64,000 nucleotides of DNA. Origin: Paracoccus cavernae. GTDB lineage: Bacteria; Pseudomonadota; Alphaproteobacteria; Rhodobacterales; Rhodobacteraceae. Position 1 is the stretch's first letter. Each line of letters opens with the position of its first letter. The position numbers were made by a program, and so were the translations under genes. The stretch is taken from positions 1,376,501-1,440,500 of the forward strand of contig JAUFRC010000001.1 in assembly GCA_030410095.1 (NCBI GenBank), given 5' to 3'. Shown here in pieces: positions 54,060-62,286 of the stretch. The notes beneath the pieces were generated by a model. It was not told the DNA's origin. It made no database searches and was given only the letters and a program-made list of their open reading frames with translations.

Positions 54060-54107
54060 GCCGGAGACCCTTTCTCCGGCAGGCAGAGGGCGCGCAGCCG
54101 CGCCCTC
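54060..54107 (-). other. two tandem mRNA hairpins between binding-protein and permease genes
   Basis: GAGGGCGCG-CAGC-CGCGCCCTC (54086-54107 as written on the + strand) and GCCGGAGA-CCCTT-TCTCCGGC (54060-54080). They lie between two genes of one operon without T tracts, so they may protect the binding-protein mRNA or reduce read-through. Confidence 0.6.
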
Positions 54108-54125
54108 CGGTTCTTTCGCGCGGCC

Positions 54126-54929
54126 TTACTGGCAGGCGCGGGAAATGTCGGATTTGAACCAGGTCTCCGAGGATTTGCCCATCGAGCCGTCGGCGACCAA
54201 TTCGCAAAGCGCGGTGTTGATCTTGTCCTTGAGCTCGGTGTCGTCCTTGCGGATCCCGACGCCCAGACCTTCGCCCAGGGTCGCGTCCGAGGTGGAATCG
54301 ATCACGACATCGACCAGCGCGAAATCGGCGCCTTCGGGCTTGGCGAGGAAGTCTTCCTGCGCCGAGAGATCCGAGAAGGACGCATCCAGACGGCCGCTCG
54401 ACAGGTCGATCTGCATCTGGTCGAGCGTGTCGTAGGTCACGAGCTGGGCGTTGGGCATGTTCTTTTCGACATAGGCCGCATGGGTCGTGCCGCCCTGAAC
54501 GCCGATACGCAGACCGTCGGTCGCGGCCTTGAGCGCCTCGATATCCGTGATCCCTGCCAGATCGCTGCCCTTCTTGGCGACGAACTGGTTGGCGAATTCC
54601 GCATAGCCGACCGAGAAGTCGATCTGTTTGCGGCGCTCGTCGGTGATCGACATGCCCGAGATGATGACGTCGAAGCGTTTGGCGTTCAGCGCGGGGATCA
54701 GCCCGTCGAACGCCTGCACGACAAAGCGGCATTTCAGTTCCAGCTTGTCGCACAGCATATTGCCGACATCGGCGTCGAAGCCGGTGACGTTGCCGTTGGC
54801 GTCAGCCATGCTGAAGGGCGGGTAAGCGCCTTCGGTGCCGATGACCAGCTCGCCCTCGGCGGCATGGGCCGCATTGAGGCCGAGCGCCATGGCGGCGGCT
54901 GCCGCGAAAGACAGAAGTTTGAAGCTCAT
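54126..54929 (-). CDS. periplasmic amino-acid-binding protein (family 3), second operon
   Basis: A 267-residue solute-binding protein. The signal peptide is MSFKLLSFAAAAAMALGLNAAHA. The domain includes LVIGTEGAYPPFSMADANG, GFDADVGNMLCDKLELKCRF (Cys pair as in Lys/Arg/Orn/His-binding proteins) and DVIISGMSITDERRKQIDFS. The frame is intact. It lies downstream of the peptidase-ATPase fusion and upstream of the permeases. A cationic amino acid is a reasonable guess for the ligand. Confidence 0.93.
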   Translation of the reverse strand: MSFKLLSFAAAAAMALGLNAAHAAEGELVIGTEGAYPPFSMADANGNVTGFDADVGNMLCDKLELKCRFVVQAFDGLIPALNAKRFDVIISGMSITDERRKQIDFSVGYAEFANQFVAKKGSDLAGITDIEALKAATDGLRIGVQGGTTHAAYVEKNMPNAQLVTYDTLDQMQIDLSSGRLDASFSDLSAQEDFLAKPEGADFALVDVVIDSTSDATLGEGLGVGIRKDDTELKDKINTALCELVADGSMGKSSETWFKSDISRACQ

Positions 54930-55018
54930 TGATGAGGATCCTTCCCTATGGTTGGTAAGCGGTGTCACATTTTTCCCGTGTGAGCTTGCGGTCCCTGCCC
55001 CGCCCTTGCGGGCGCGCC

Positions 55019-57013
55019 TCAGGCGGTTCTTGCGAGGAACTGCCGCAGGCGCTCGGAGCGCGGGTTGGTAAAGAGTTGCGAAGGCGCGCCCTCTTCCTCG
55101 ACCTTGCCTTGATGCAGGAATTTGATGCGGTGCGAGACCTCGCGCGCAAACTGCATCTCGTGGGTCACGAGGATCATGGTATTGCCCTCTTCGGCGAGCT
55201 GGCGGATCACGCGCAGAACCTCGCCGACCAGTTCGGGGTCAAGCGCCGAGGTCGGCTCGTCGAGCAAGATCACCTTGGGGCGCATCGCCAGCGTGCGCGC
55301 AATCGCCGCGCGCTGCTGCTGGCCGCCCGAAAGCTGGCCGGGGAATTGGGCGTGTTTGTCGGAAAGGCCGACTTTCTTCAGCAATTCATGCGCATGGTCG
55401 ATCGCCGCCGCACGCTCTTCCTTGGCGACATGGATCGGGGCCTCGATAATATTGTCGAGCACCGACATATGCGGCCAGAGGTTGAAGTTCTGGAAGACCA
55501 TGCCGACGCGGGCACGGATGCGCTCCACCTGCTTCATATCGGCCGGAACGGTCGCGCCGTCCTTGCCGCGCTTCATGCGGATTTCTTCGCCGTCCACGAT
55601 GATGCGGCCAGATTGCGGCTGCTCGAGCAGGTTGATGCAGCGCAGGAAGGTCGATTTGCCCGAGCCCGACGAGCCGATCATCGAAACGACCTCGCCCGGT
55701 TGCGCGACCAGCCCGACGCCCTTGAGAACCTCGAGGCTGCCGTAGCTTTTGTGCAGGTCGCACACCTCGACGGCAGGATTGCCGCCGGAGCTTTCGGGCA
55801 GGACGCCCGCGCTCGCCGGTGCGGCACCCGCGCCATGCGTGGCGGCGCGGACCGACGCCAGATTGGTGACGCTGGCCGAAACGGCCTCGCTTTGCGGCGC
55901 ATCCTTGACCAGATCGCCCAGAACGCGGTCGAAATAGCCCAAGGTGGCCGACAGACATTGCTGCTGCCAACCGCGATCGGCGGGAATGAAGGCCAGACGC
56001 AGGGTCTCTTTGATCTCCTGCCCGAGCGGCGAATTCAGATCGCCGTGCAGGTGCAGCCAATTGTCGGCGACAACCGCCGCATTGACCTCTGCGCCCGGAA
56101 GCGTGCCGCATTCGACGACCAAAGGCAGGACGCGCGCCTGCGGCATGGCCTTGACCACCGCCGCCGAAACATAACCCGTCGCGGTCGCGGCGATGCCGGT
56201 GTCGGTGGTATTGCCTTCGCCGGTCAGAACCGTGCTCATCGCGGGACCAAACAGCGCTTTGCCCCAGTCGAGGCCCGCATGTTCGCCTTCGGCGACAGAG
56301 AGCAGCGCCGGATAGGCATAGGGGCCAGCGCCGGTATGAAGGTCGAAGACCACGACGTCCTTCGCCTGCCGGCCGTAATCGGCGAGGATCTGGTTCAGCG
56401 TCACATTCGACCAGACCGGACCGTGACCGCCAAAGAACATGCCGCCCGGGAACTCGTACTGGCCTGCCTCGATGATCGGGGCGACGCCGGCGAAACCGCC
56501 GCGCTCGGCCATGGCGGTCTTGAGATGCGCATCGGCCTTGTCGCGCGACGCTCCGCTCAGTTCGGTGAAGTCGAAGGCGGGGTGAAGCGCGCCGTAGTGG
56601 CGGTTATGCGGCGCGCCCTTGGCCCAGTCGACGAAGTTGCGGTTGAGATCGACATTGTCCTCGTTGACGCGACGCGACCATGCGGCACCCCAAGGGTTGA
56701 TGAGGTGAATGAACAAAACCGCGACATCGGCAGGCAACGACCAAGGGGCCTGCGCCTTGAGCCAAGCGGTTTGTGCGGCCGAGCCGTAAGCGCCCTCTAC
56801 CCCGTGGGTGCCGGAATTGACGATGATCAGCCTGGCCGCATCCGGACGTCCGATCAGCGCGACATCGGTCGCAATCTCTTCGCCGCGCGGGCTGGCAAGC
56901 GGATGGCGATAGCTCGCGATCCGCGCATCGGCAGCCTGAGCCGCATCCAGAAACGCCTGCCGCATGGCATGGTGATCGGTCTTGTAGGCGTCGCTGATCG
57001 ACATCTTGGGCAT
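55019..57013 (-). CDS. fusion of an M14/DUF2817-type zinc peptidase domain with an amino-acid ABC ATPase
   Basis: One unbroken frame of about 664 residues. Residues ~1-365 match DUF2817, a zinc carboxypeptidase/aspartoacylase-like domain: NSGTHGVEGAYGS (zinc His70 and Glu73), NVDLNRNFVDW, FDLHTGAG (His226) and a late Glu (VVECGTLP). A ~48-residue Ala/Ser/Pro linker without Met leads to a complete HisP/GlnQ-type ATPase from ~414: Walker A GSSGSGKS, LSGGQQQRAAIA and LLDEPTSALDPEL. No stop occurs near the junction in any forward frame. The ribosome site GGAGAGG precedes 57013. It opens the operon of binding protein and permeases. Confidence 0.9.
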   Translation of the reverse strand: MPKMSISDAYKTDHHAMRQAFLDAAQAADARIASYRHPLASPRGEEIATDVALIGRPDAARLIIVNSGTHGVEGAYGSAAQTAWLKAQAPWSLPADVAVLFIHLINPWGAAWSRRVNEDNVDLNRNFVDWAKGAPHNRHYGALHPAFDFTELSGASRDKADAHLKTAMAERGGFAGVAPIIEAGQYEFPGGMFFGGHGPVWSNVTLNQILADYGRQAKDVVVFDLHTGAGPYAYPALLSVAEGEHAGLDWGKALFGPAMSTVLTGEGNTTDTGIAATATGYVSAAVVKAMPQARVLPLVVECGTLPGAEVNAAVVADNWLHLHGDLNSPLGQEIKETLRLAFIPADRGWQQQCLSATLGYFDRVLGDLVKDAPQSEAVSASVTNLASVRAATHGAGAAPASAGVLPESSGGNPAVEVCDLHKSYGSLEVLKGVGLVAQPGEVVSMIGSSGSGKSTFLRCINLLEQPQSGRIIVDGEEIRMKRGKDGATVPADMKQVERIRARVGMVFQNFNLWPHMSVLDNIIEAPIHVAKEERAAAIDHAHELLKKVGLSDKHAQFPGQLSGGQQQRAAIARTLAMRPKVILLDEPTSALDPELVGEVLRVIRQLAEEGNTMILVTHEMQFAREVSHRIKFLHQGKVEEEGAPSQLFTNPRSERLRQFLARTA

Positions 57014-57386
57014 GGCTCCCCTCTCCTTCTGACGCGAGGGAAAATGCACAGGCTCCTTCGCGTATTCTTGGTGCCGACCTTATGGATCGAGGGAATATGT
57101 ATAGACTTTTATTTTACCGAGGCGGGTCCGTTGCGCAAATTCCTTGCGCGAAAACACAGCGGAGGGGAAAGAAAAATCGCGTGTTTCTTGGCCTCTGGCG
57201 CGGGCAAGCCATGCCCGCAAGCCTTGAAGACGCCATACCAAGGTCTGAGCGGCGCATCCAGAGCAGAAAGCACTTTGCCGAAACATTCGGCAGATAGCGC
57301 ACAGGGCAAAGATACGAATGGCCGAATCACGGCAGGGAGAGAGCCGCCTTGCGCGAATCACTTCAAGGTGGTGCGGCGCGGCTGTT
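57014..57386. other. intergenic region upstream of the fusion operon
   Basis: About 370 bases with no supported gene. It holds a promoter candidate (57111-57138) and a GCGGGCA/TGCCCGC hairpin near 57200-57218. Confidence 0.5.
57111..57138 (-). promoter_or_regulatory. candidate promoter of the peptidase-ATPase operon
   Basis: On the minus strand TTGCGC (57138-57133), 16 bases and TAAAAT (57116-57111), about 100 bases before the start codon. The -10 matches five of six. Confidence 0.4.
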
Positions 57387-57581
57387 TCAGCCCGCGGCCA
57401 TGGCCGCGCGTTGGGCGCCGATCTGGATCTGGGCGCGATTGAGCGAATCCGTCAAAATCTTGCCCGCATCGCTGGCCGCCCCTTTGGGCTGCGCGCGCAG
57501 GTTCGACAGGAACTCCACGATATGATGATCAATAATGGTCACGTCGCACCGATAGCCTGACGGAAAGATTGCACTCATCAT
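57387..57581 (-). CDS. small hypothetical protein
   Basis: Up to 64 codons. The last ~45 (VEFLSNLRAQPKGAASDAGK, ILTDSLNRAQIQIGAQRAAM) show the strong G/C third-position bias of real genes here. The N-terminal ~15 codons do not, so the true start may be in another frame or the 5' end may be shifted. It would be a helical soluble protein. No family recognised. Confidence 0.42.
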   Translation of the reverse strand: MMSAIFPSGYRCDVTIIDHHIVEFLSNLRAQPKGAASDAGKILTDSLNRAQIQIGAQRAAMAAG

Positions 57582-57934
57582 ATGTTTAGCACGTCCGCAG
57601 CAGATCCGGCATGGGCGTTCCGTCACGTCACCAAGGCATCGGCGGGAAATGGCGGGCCAACACATGCGCGGCCGCCCGCAGCGTCGGAGGCCGCCTTGTT
57701 TCCGCCTGCATTGCGGCAAAGCGGGCCGCGCTCACGGATAGCTCCGGCTTGTTCTTCGGCAAATGCCCGCCTGCCCGCCACAACAACGCGGGGTTGCAGC
57801 AAATCAGAGGCACATTCGTTGCGCGCGACCTCTTGTATCCACCGGCATTCCCGACGCAGAGTTTGCAAACCAACACCTTAGCTTGACGGCGCCCGCGATA
57901 CCGCTGCCCGACGTCACCACCCGAAGGGCAAATT
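57582..57934. other. intergenic region without recognised features
   Basis: About 350 bases. Open frames on both strands lack ribosome sites and recognisable domains; I see nothing I can support. Confidence 0.45.
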
Positions 57935-58144
57935 ATGAACTCGACCGCGCGCCTCGCCGCCTTGGAAGCCGAACTGCAATTGCGCAGACGAACGATCATG
58001 TTTCTCGTCGCCGAATATGCCACGCGCAACGAGGGCCAGCATGCCAAGATCATCGCCTTTCTCGAGGGAATAATCCCCGACATGGACGGCAATGCCGCGG
58101 GCATCGCGCAAGAGATCCTCGACGGGCTGCGCGAGCACCTCTGA
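57935..58144 (+). CDS. small hypothetical helical protein
   Basis: A 69-residue protein, almost entirely helical (TARLAALEAELQLRRRTIMF, HAKIIAFLEGIIPDMDG, AQEILDGLREHL) with Arg and Glu spaced as in a coiled coil. GAAGGG lies 8 bases before the ATG, and the codon bias is gene-like. No family recognised. Confidence 0.55.
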   Translation: MNSTARLAALEAELQLRRRTIMFLVAEYATRNEGQHAKIIAFLEGIIPDMDGNAAGIAQEILDGLREHL

Positions 58145-58574
58145 TCCTGATTTGGGGCTGTGCGGCGCGCCGGATAGCCCGATTTCCTCACCAAGATATA
58201 CTGCTCTGCTCGCGACCCGCCGCTTGGACGGCAGCCGCAAGCGGCATCGCGCCGGAGCCGCGGCGAGCGCCGGACTGTGCCCCCTCCTCCACATCACTTG
58301 CAGCCTTCGGAACCCCGTCTCCGGCGCACATTCGCGCATTCCGTCCGAGAAGGTTTGTTGCGTGGCTTCTTTGCATGGCACCTCGCGCCGGTCCGTGCCG
58401 ACAGCGGCCGACATCCTGACGGCACGGCCCCGAACCCTGCAGCTCCGTCAAAAGCACAATTGATTATGCAATAATATCAATGTATTCGCTCAACGGTTGA
58501 GCTTTGACCGCCTTGTTACACCTTTCGGAAAAGTGCTCTCTGGGCGGCAGAGATTAATTAACGAGTTCATTTTG
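58145..58574. other. intergenic region upstream of the GDP-fucose genes
   Basis: About 430 bases. The left part is G/C-rich without a supported gene; the right part is A/T-rich and should hold the manC promoter. An inverted repeat at 58459-58481 is listed separately. Confidence 0.5.
58459..58481. promoter_or_regulatory. A/T-rich inverted repeat upstream of manC
   Basis: ATTGAT and ATCAAT are exact inverse copies 11 bases apart, 93 bases before the manC start. The spacing is too wide for FNR. Possible operator. Confidence 0.35.
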
Positions 58575-60034
58575 ATGGAAAACACATCCGGTGTGATGCC
58601 GGTCCTGTTGGCGGGCGGCTTCGGCACGCGCCTCTGGCCGCTGTCACGCAAGTCCCATCCCAAACAATTCGCGAAAGTCATCGGCGGCTCGTCGCTTTTC
58701 CAGCAAGCGGCCCTTCGCCTTTCCGGTGATCGTGCGACACTTGCCTATCACGCTCCGATTGTCGTCACGGGAAGCGATTTCCGCTTTGTCGTGACCGAGC
58801 AATTGTCGGAAATCGGCGTCGATCCGGGCACCATTGTGATCGAACCCGAGGCAAAAAACACCGCCGCGCCCATCCTCGCGGCGGCACTGCATCTGGCTGC
58901 AAAGGACGCGGACAGCATCATGCTGGTCGCGCCCGCAGATCACGTCATCCCCGATGCCGAGACCTTCCGCGCCACGGTGGCCCGCGGATTGGAAGCCGTC
59001 GCCGCAGGGCGCATCGTCACTTTCGGCATCCCCCCGACCGCCCCGAACGCGGCTTCGGCTATCTCGAACTCGCCGAGCCGCCGGGTGCCGACCTCCGCCC
59101 TGTTGCCCTCTCGCGCTTTGTCGAGAAGCCGAGCGGGGAGTTGGCGATCGAGATGGTTTCCTCGGGACGCTATCTCTGGAACGCCGGCATTTTCCTTGCC
59201 CGCGCCGCCGATATCGTCAGCGCCTTCGAAACCCTCGCGCCCGAAATCGTCGCCCCCGTCCGCGCCGCGCTGGATCGGGCCACGGTCGATCTAGGCTTCC
59301 TGCGTCTCGATCCCGCCTCCTTCGCGGCAGCCCCGTCGATCTCGATCGATTATGCCGTGATGGAAAAGGCTCCCAACCTGTCGGTTGTTCCGTTCGGCGG
59401 ACATTGGTCGGATCTGGGCAGCTGGGATGCCGTCTGGAAAGAGCAGCAAGCCGATGCGAGCGGCCTGGCTCTTTCGGGCGCGGCCGAGGCGATCGATTGC
59501 AGCAACTCGCTTCTTCGTTCGGAATCCGCGGGCCAGGTCATCGTCGGGATCGGCCTCGACAATATCATCGCGGTCGCGATGCCCGATGCGGTGCTGGTCG
59601 CCACCAAAGACCGCGCGCAAGACGTGAAGATCGCGGTCGAGCGGCTCAAGGCCAAAGGCGTGCGCCAATCCGAGAACCTGCTGCGCGATTACCGCCCTTG
59701 GGGCTGGTACGAGACCCTCGCCCTCGGGACCCGCTTTCAGGTCAAGCGCATTGTCGTGCATCCCGGCGCGGCGCTCTCGCTGCAAAGCCATCACCACCGC
59801 TCCGAGCATTGGATCGTGGTCGAAGGCACCGCCCGCGTGCGTGTCGACGACACCTCCCGCTTGGTGAGCGAGAACCAGTCGATCTATGTGCCATTGGGCG
59901 CGGTTCACCGCATGGAAAACCCCGGCAAAGTCCCGATGGTGCTGATCGAAGTGCAAACCGGCAGCTACCTCGGTGAGGACGACATCATCCGCTACGAGGA
60001 TGTCTATTCCCGTGGACAGGGGGCGAAAGGGTGA
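58575..60034 (+). CDS. manC: mannose-1-phosphate guanylyltransferase / mannose-6-phosphate isomerase
   Basis: Makes GDP-mannose and, by its second domain, interconverts fructose-6-phosphate and mannose-6-phosphate. The nucleotidyltransferase motif is MPVLLAGGFGTRLWPLSRKSHPKQF. VEKPSGELA is the catalytic Lys block, and the C-terminal cupin domain has YRPWGWYETL and SLQSHHHRSEHWIVVEG (metal His residues). Frameshifts near 59035 disturb the middle (PPDRPERGFGYLE expected). The corrected length is about 486 residues. It supplies GDP-mannose to gmd downstream. Confidence 0.94.
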
Positions 60035-60176
60035 TGTTTTCCCGCCCCGCCCAAAGCGCGCCCCGAACGATTGACCTTCCGCCGCGCAGGACAAGCCCCT
60101 CCCCGAACCGGAGCGGATCACGGCAAAAGGCCAGCGCAGCGCGGCACCCCGCAACTTCGAATGGATTTCACGCCCC

Positions 60177-61291
60177 ATGAAAAAAGCACTGATCACCGGC
60201 ATTACCGGACAGGACGGCTCCTATCTCGCGGAATTCCTGCTGGACAAGGGCTATCAGGTGCATGGCATCAAGCGCCGTGCGTCGTCCTTCAACACGCAAC
60301 GTATCGACCACATCTTTCAGGACGATCACGAAAAGCCGCAGCTGCGCCTGCATTACGGCGATCTGAGCGATACCTCGAACCTGACACGCCTGATTTCCCA
60401 GATCGAGCCCGACGAGGTCTATAACCTCGGCGCGCAATCCCATGTCGCCGTCAGCTTCGAGGCTCCCGAATATACCGCGGATGTGGATGCAACCGGCACG
60501 CTGCGCCTGCTCGAGGCGATCCGCTTTCTCGGCATGGAGAAGAAGACGCGCTTCTATCAAGCCTCCACCTCCGAGCTTTACGGCCTCGTGCAGGAGACCC
60601 CGCAGCGCGAGACGACGCCCTTCTACCCGCGCTCGCCCTATGCGGTGGCGAAAATGTACGCTTATTGGATCACGGTGAACTACCGCGAGTCCTATGGGAT
60701 GTATGCCTGCAACGGCATTCTCTTCAACCACGAAAGCCCGCGGCGCGGCGAGACCTTCGTGACCCGCAAGATCACCCGCGGTCTTGCCAACATCGCGCAA
60801 GGCCTCGAAAAATGCCTCTATATGGGCAATATCGACGCGCTGCGCGATTGGGGCCATGCCAAGGACTATGTCCGGATGCAGTGGATGATGCTGCAAGGCG
60901 ATGTGGCCGAAGATTTCGTCATCGCGACCGGCGTGCAATATTCGGTTCGCCAGTTCATCCAGTGGTCGGCCAAAGAGCTGGGCATCTCCATCGCGTTCAA
61001 AGGGAACGGCGTCGACGAAATCGGCATTGTCGAGGCGATCGAGGGCGATAGCGCCCCCGCGCTGAAGGTCGGCGACACCATCCTCAAAATCGATCCGCGC
61101 TACTTCCGTCCCGCCGAGGTCGAAACCCTGCTGGGCGATCCGACAAAGGCACGTGAGAAACTGGGCTGGGTCCCCAGATCACCGTGCAGGAAATGTGCGC
61201 GGAAATGGTCGCCGAGGACCTCAAAACCGCCCGCCGCCACGCGCTCTTGAAACACCACGGCATGGAATTGGCCGTGTCGGTCGAGGATTGA
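60177..61291 (+). CDS. gmd: GDP-mannose 4,6-dehydratase
   Basis: First step from GDP-mannose to GDP-fucose, giving GDP-4-keto-6-deoxymannose. NADP motif [21 protein letters not shown]; catalytic STSELYG and the Tyr-Lys pair in [12 protein letters not shown]; also [17 protein letters not shown] base lost near 61172 shifts the end; the corrected C-terminus continues [16 protein letters not shown] to AVSVED. The corrected length is about 371 residues. fcl starts 4 bases after the stop. Confidence 0.96.
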
Positions 61292-61295
61292 TCCC

Positions 61296-62266
61296 ATGCG
61301 CAAGATTTATCTCGCAGGTCATCGCGGTATGGTCGGGAGCGCGATCCTGCGCCGCCTGCAGGACCGCCAACAGCAAGGCGAAGAGCTCGATATCGTCACC
61401 CGCACCCATGCAGAGCTTGATCTGACGGATCAGGCCGCAGTGCGCGACTTTTTCAAAGCGAGCGTCCGGATGCGGTAATCCTCGCAGCGGCAAAGGTCGG
61501 CGGGATTCAGGCAAACAACCAGTACCCCGCTGATTTTATTTATGAAAACCTGATGATCGAAAGCAATGTGATCCATCAGGCCTATCAGTCCGGCGTCAAC
61601 CGGCTGCTCCAGCTTGGATCCTCCTGCATTTACCCGCGCGAGGCGCAACAACCCATGAGCGAAAGCTCTTTGCTCACGGGAATCCTCGAGCCAACAAACG
61701 AGCCCTATGCGATCGCCAAAATCGCGGGAATCAAGCTTTGCGAAAGCTACAATCGCCAGCACGGCACCGATTACCGCAGCGTCATGCCCACCAATCTTTA
61801 TGGTCCGGGCGACAATTTTCACCCCGAGAACAGCCATGTCATGCCCGCCCTCATCCGGCGTTTCGACGAGGCCGTGGCGCAGGGGCTGGCCGAAGTTGTC
61901 ATCTGGGGCACCGGCAAACCGCGCCGCGAATTCCTGCATGTCGACGATATGGCCGAGGCCTCGCTTTACGTCATGGATCTGCCGCGCGAGATCTATGATG
62001 CCGAGACCGAGCCGATGTCGAGCCATCTCAATGTCGGCACCGGCTCCGATATCAGCATTGCCGAATTGGCGCGGATGGTTGCCGATGTCACGGGCTTCAA
62101 GGGGCGGATTACGCAGGATGTCTCCAAGCCTGACGGCACAATGCGCAAACTGATGGATGTGAGCCGTCTTGAGCGCATGGGGTGGAAAGCCAATATCGCG
62201 CTTTCCGAAGGGGTTTCCGAAACTTACTCTTGGTTCAAGCAAAATCAAGACAGTTTCCGGCGTTAA
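61296..62266 (+). CDS. fcl: GDP-L-fucose synthase
   Basis: Epimerase-reductase completing GDP-L-fucose synthesis with NADPH. The N-terminal [18 protein letters not shown] is the cofactor motif; [11 protein letters not shown] and the [16 protein letters not shown]yr-Lys block are catalytic. A base lost near 61462 divides the gene before [16 protein letters not shown]. The corrected length is about 323 residues. Followed by the fucosyltransferase-like gene after 20 bases. Confidence 0.95.
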
Positions 62267-62286
62267 TCATTGGCCGGAGGATTGCA

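Noticed and set aside
57628..58194. A 188-codon minus-strand gene overlapping the small ORF at 57935
   Set aside because: No ribosome site, no recognisable domain, odd composition (many Cys and Arg), and it conflicts with a better-supported small gene.
58459..58481. FNR box upstream of manC
   Set aside because: The half-sites resemble TTGAT/ATCAA but are 11 rather than 4 bases apart.
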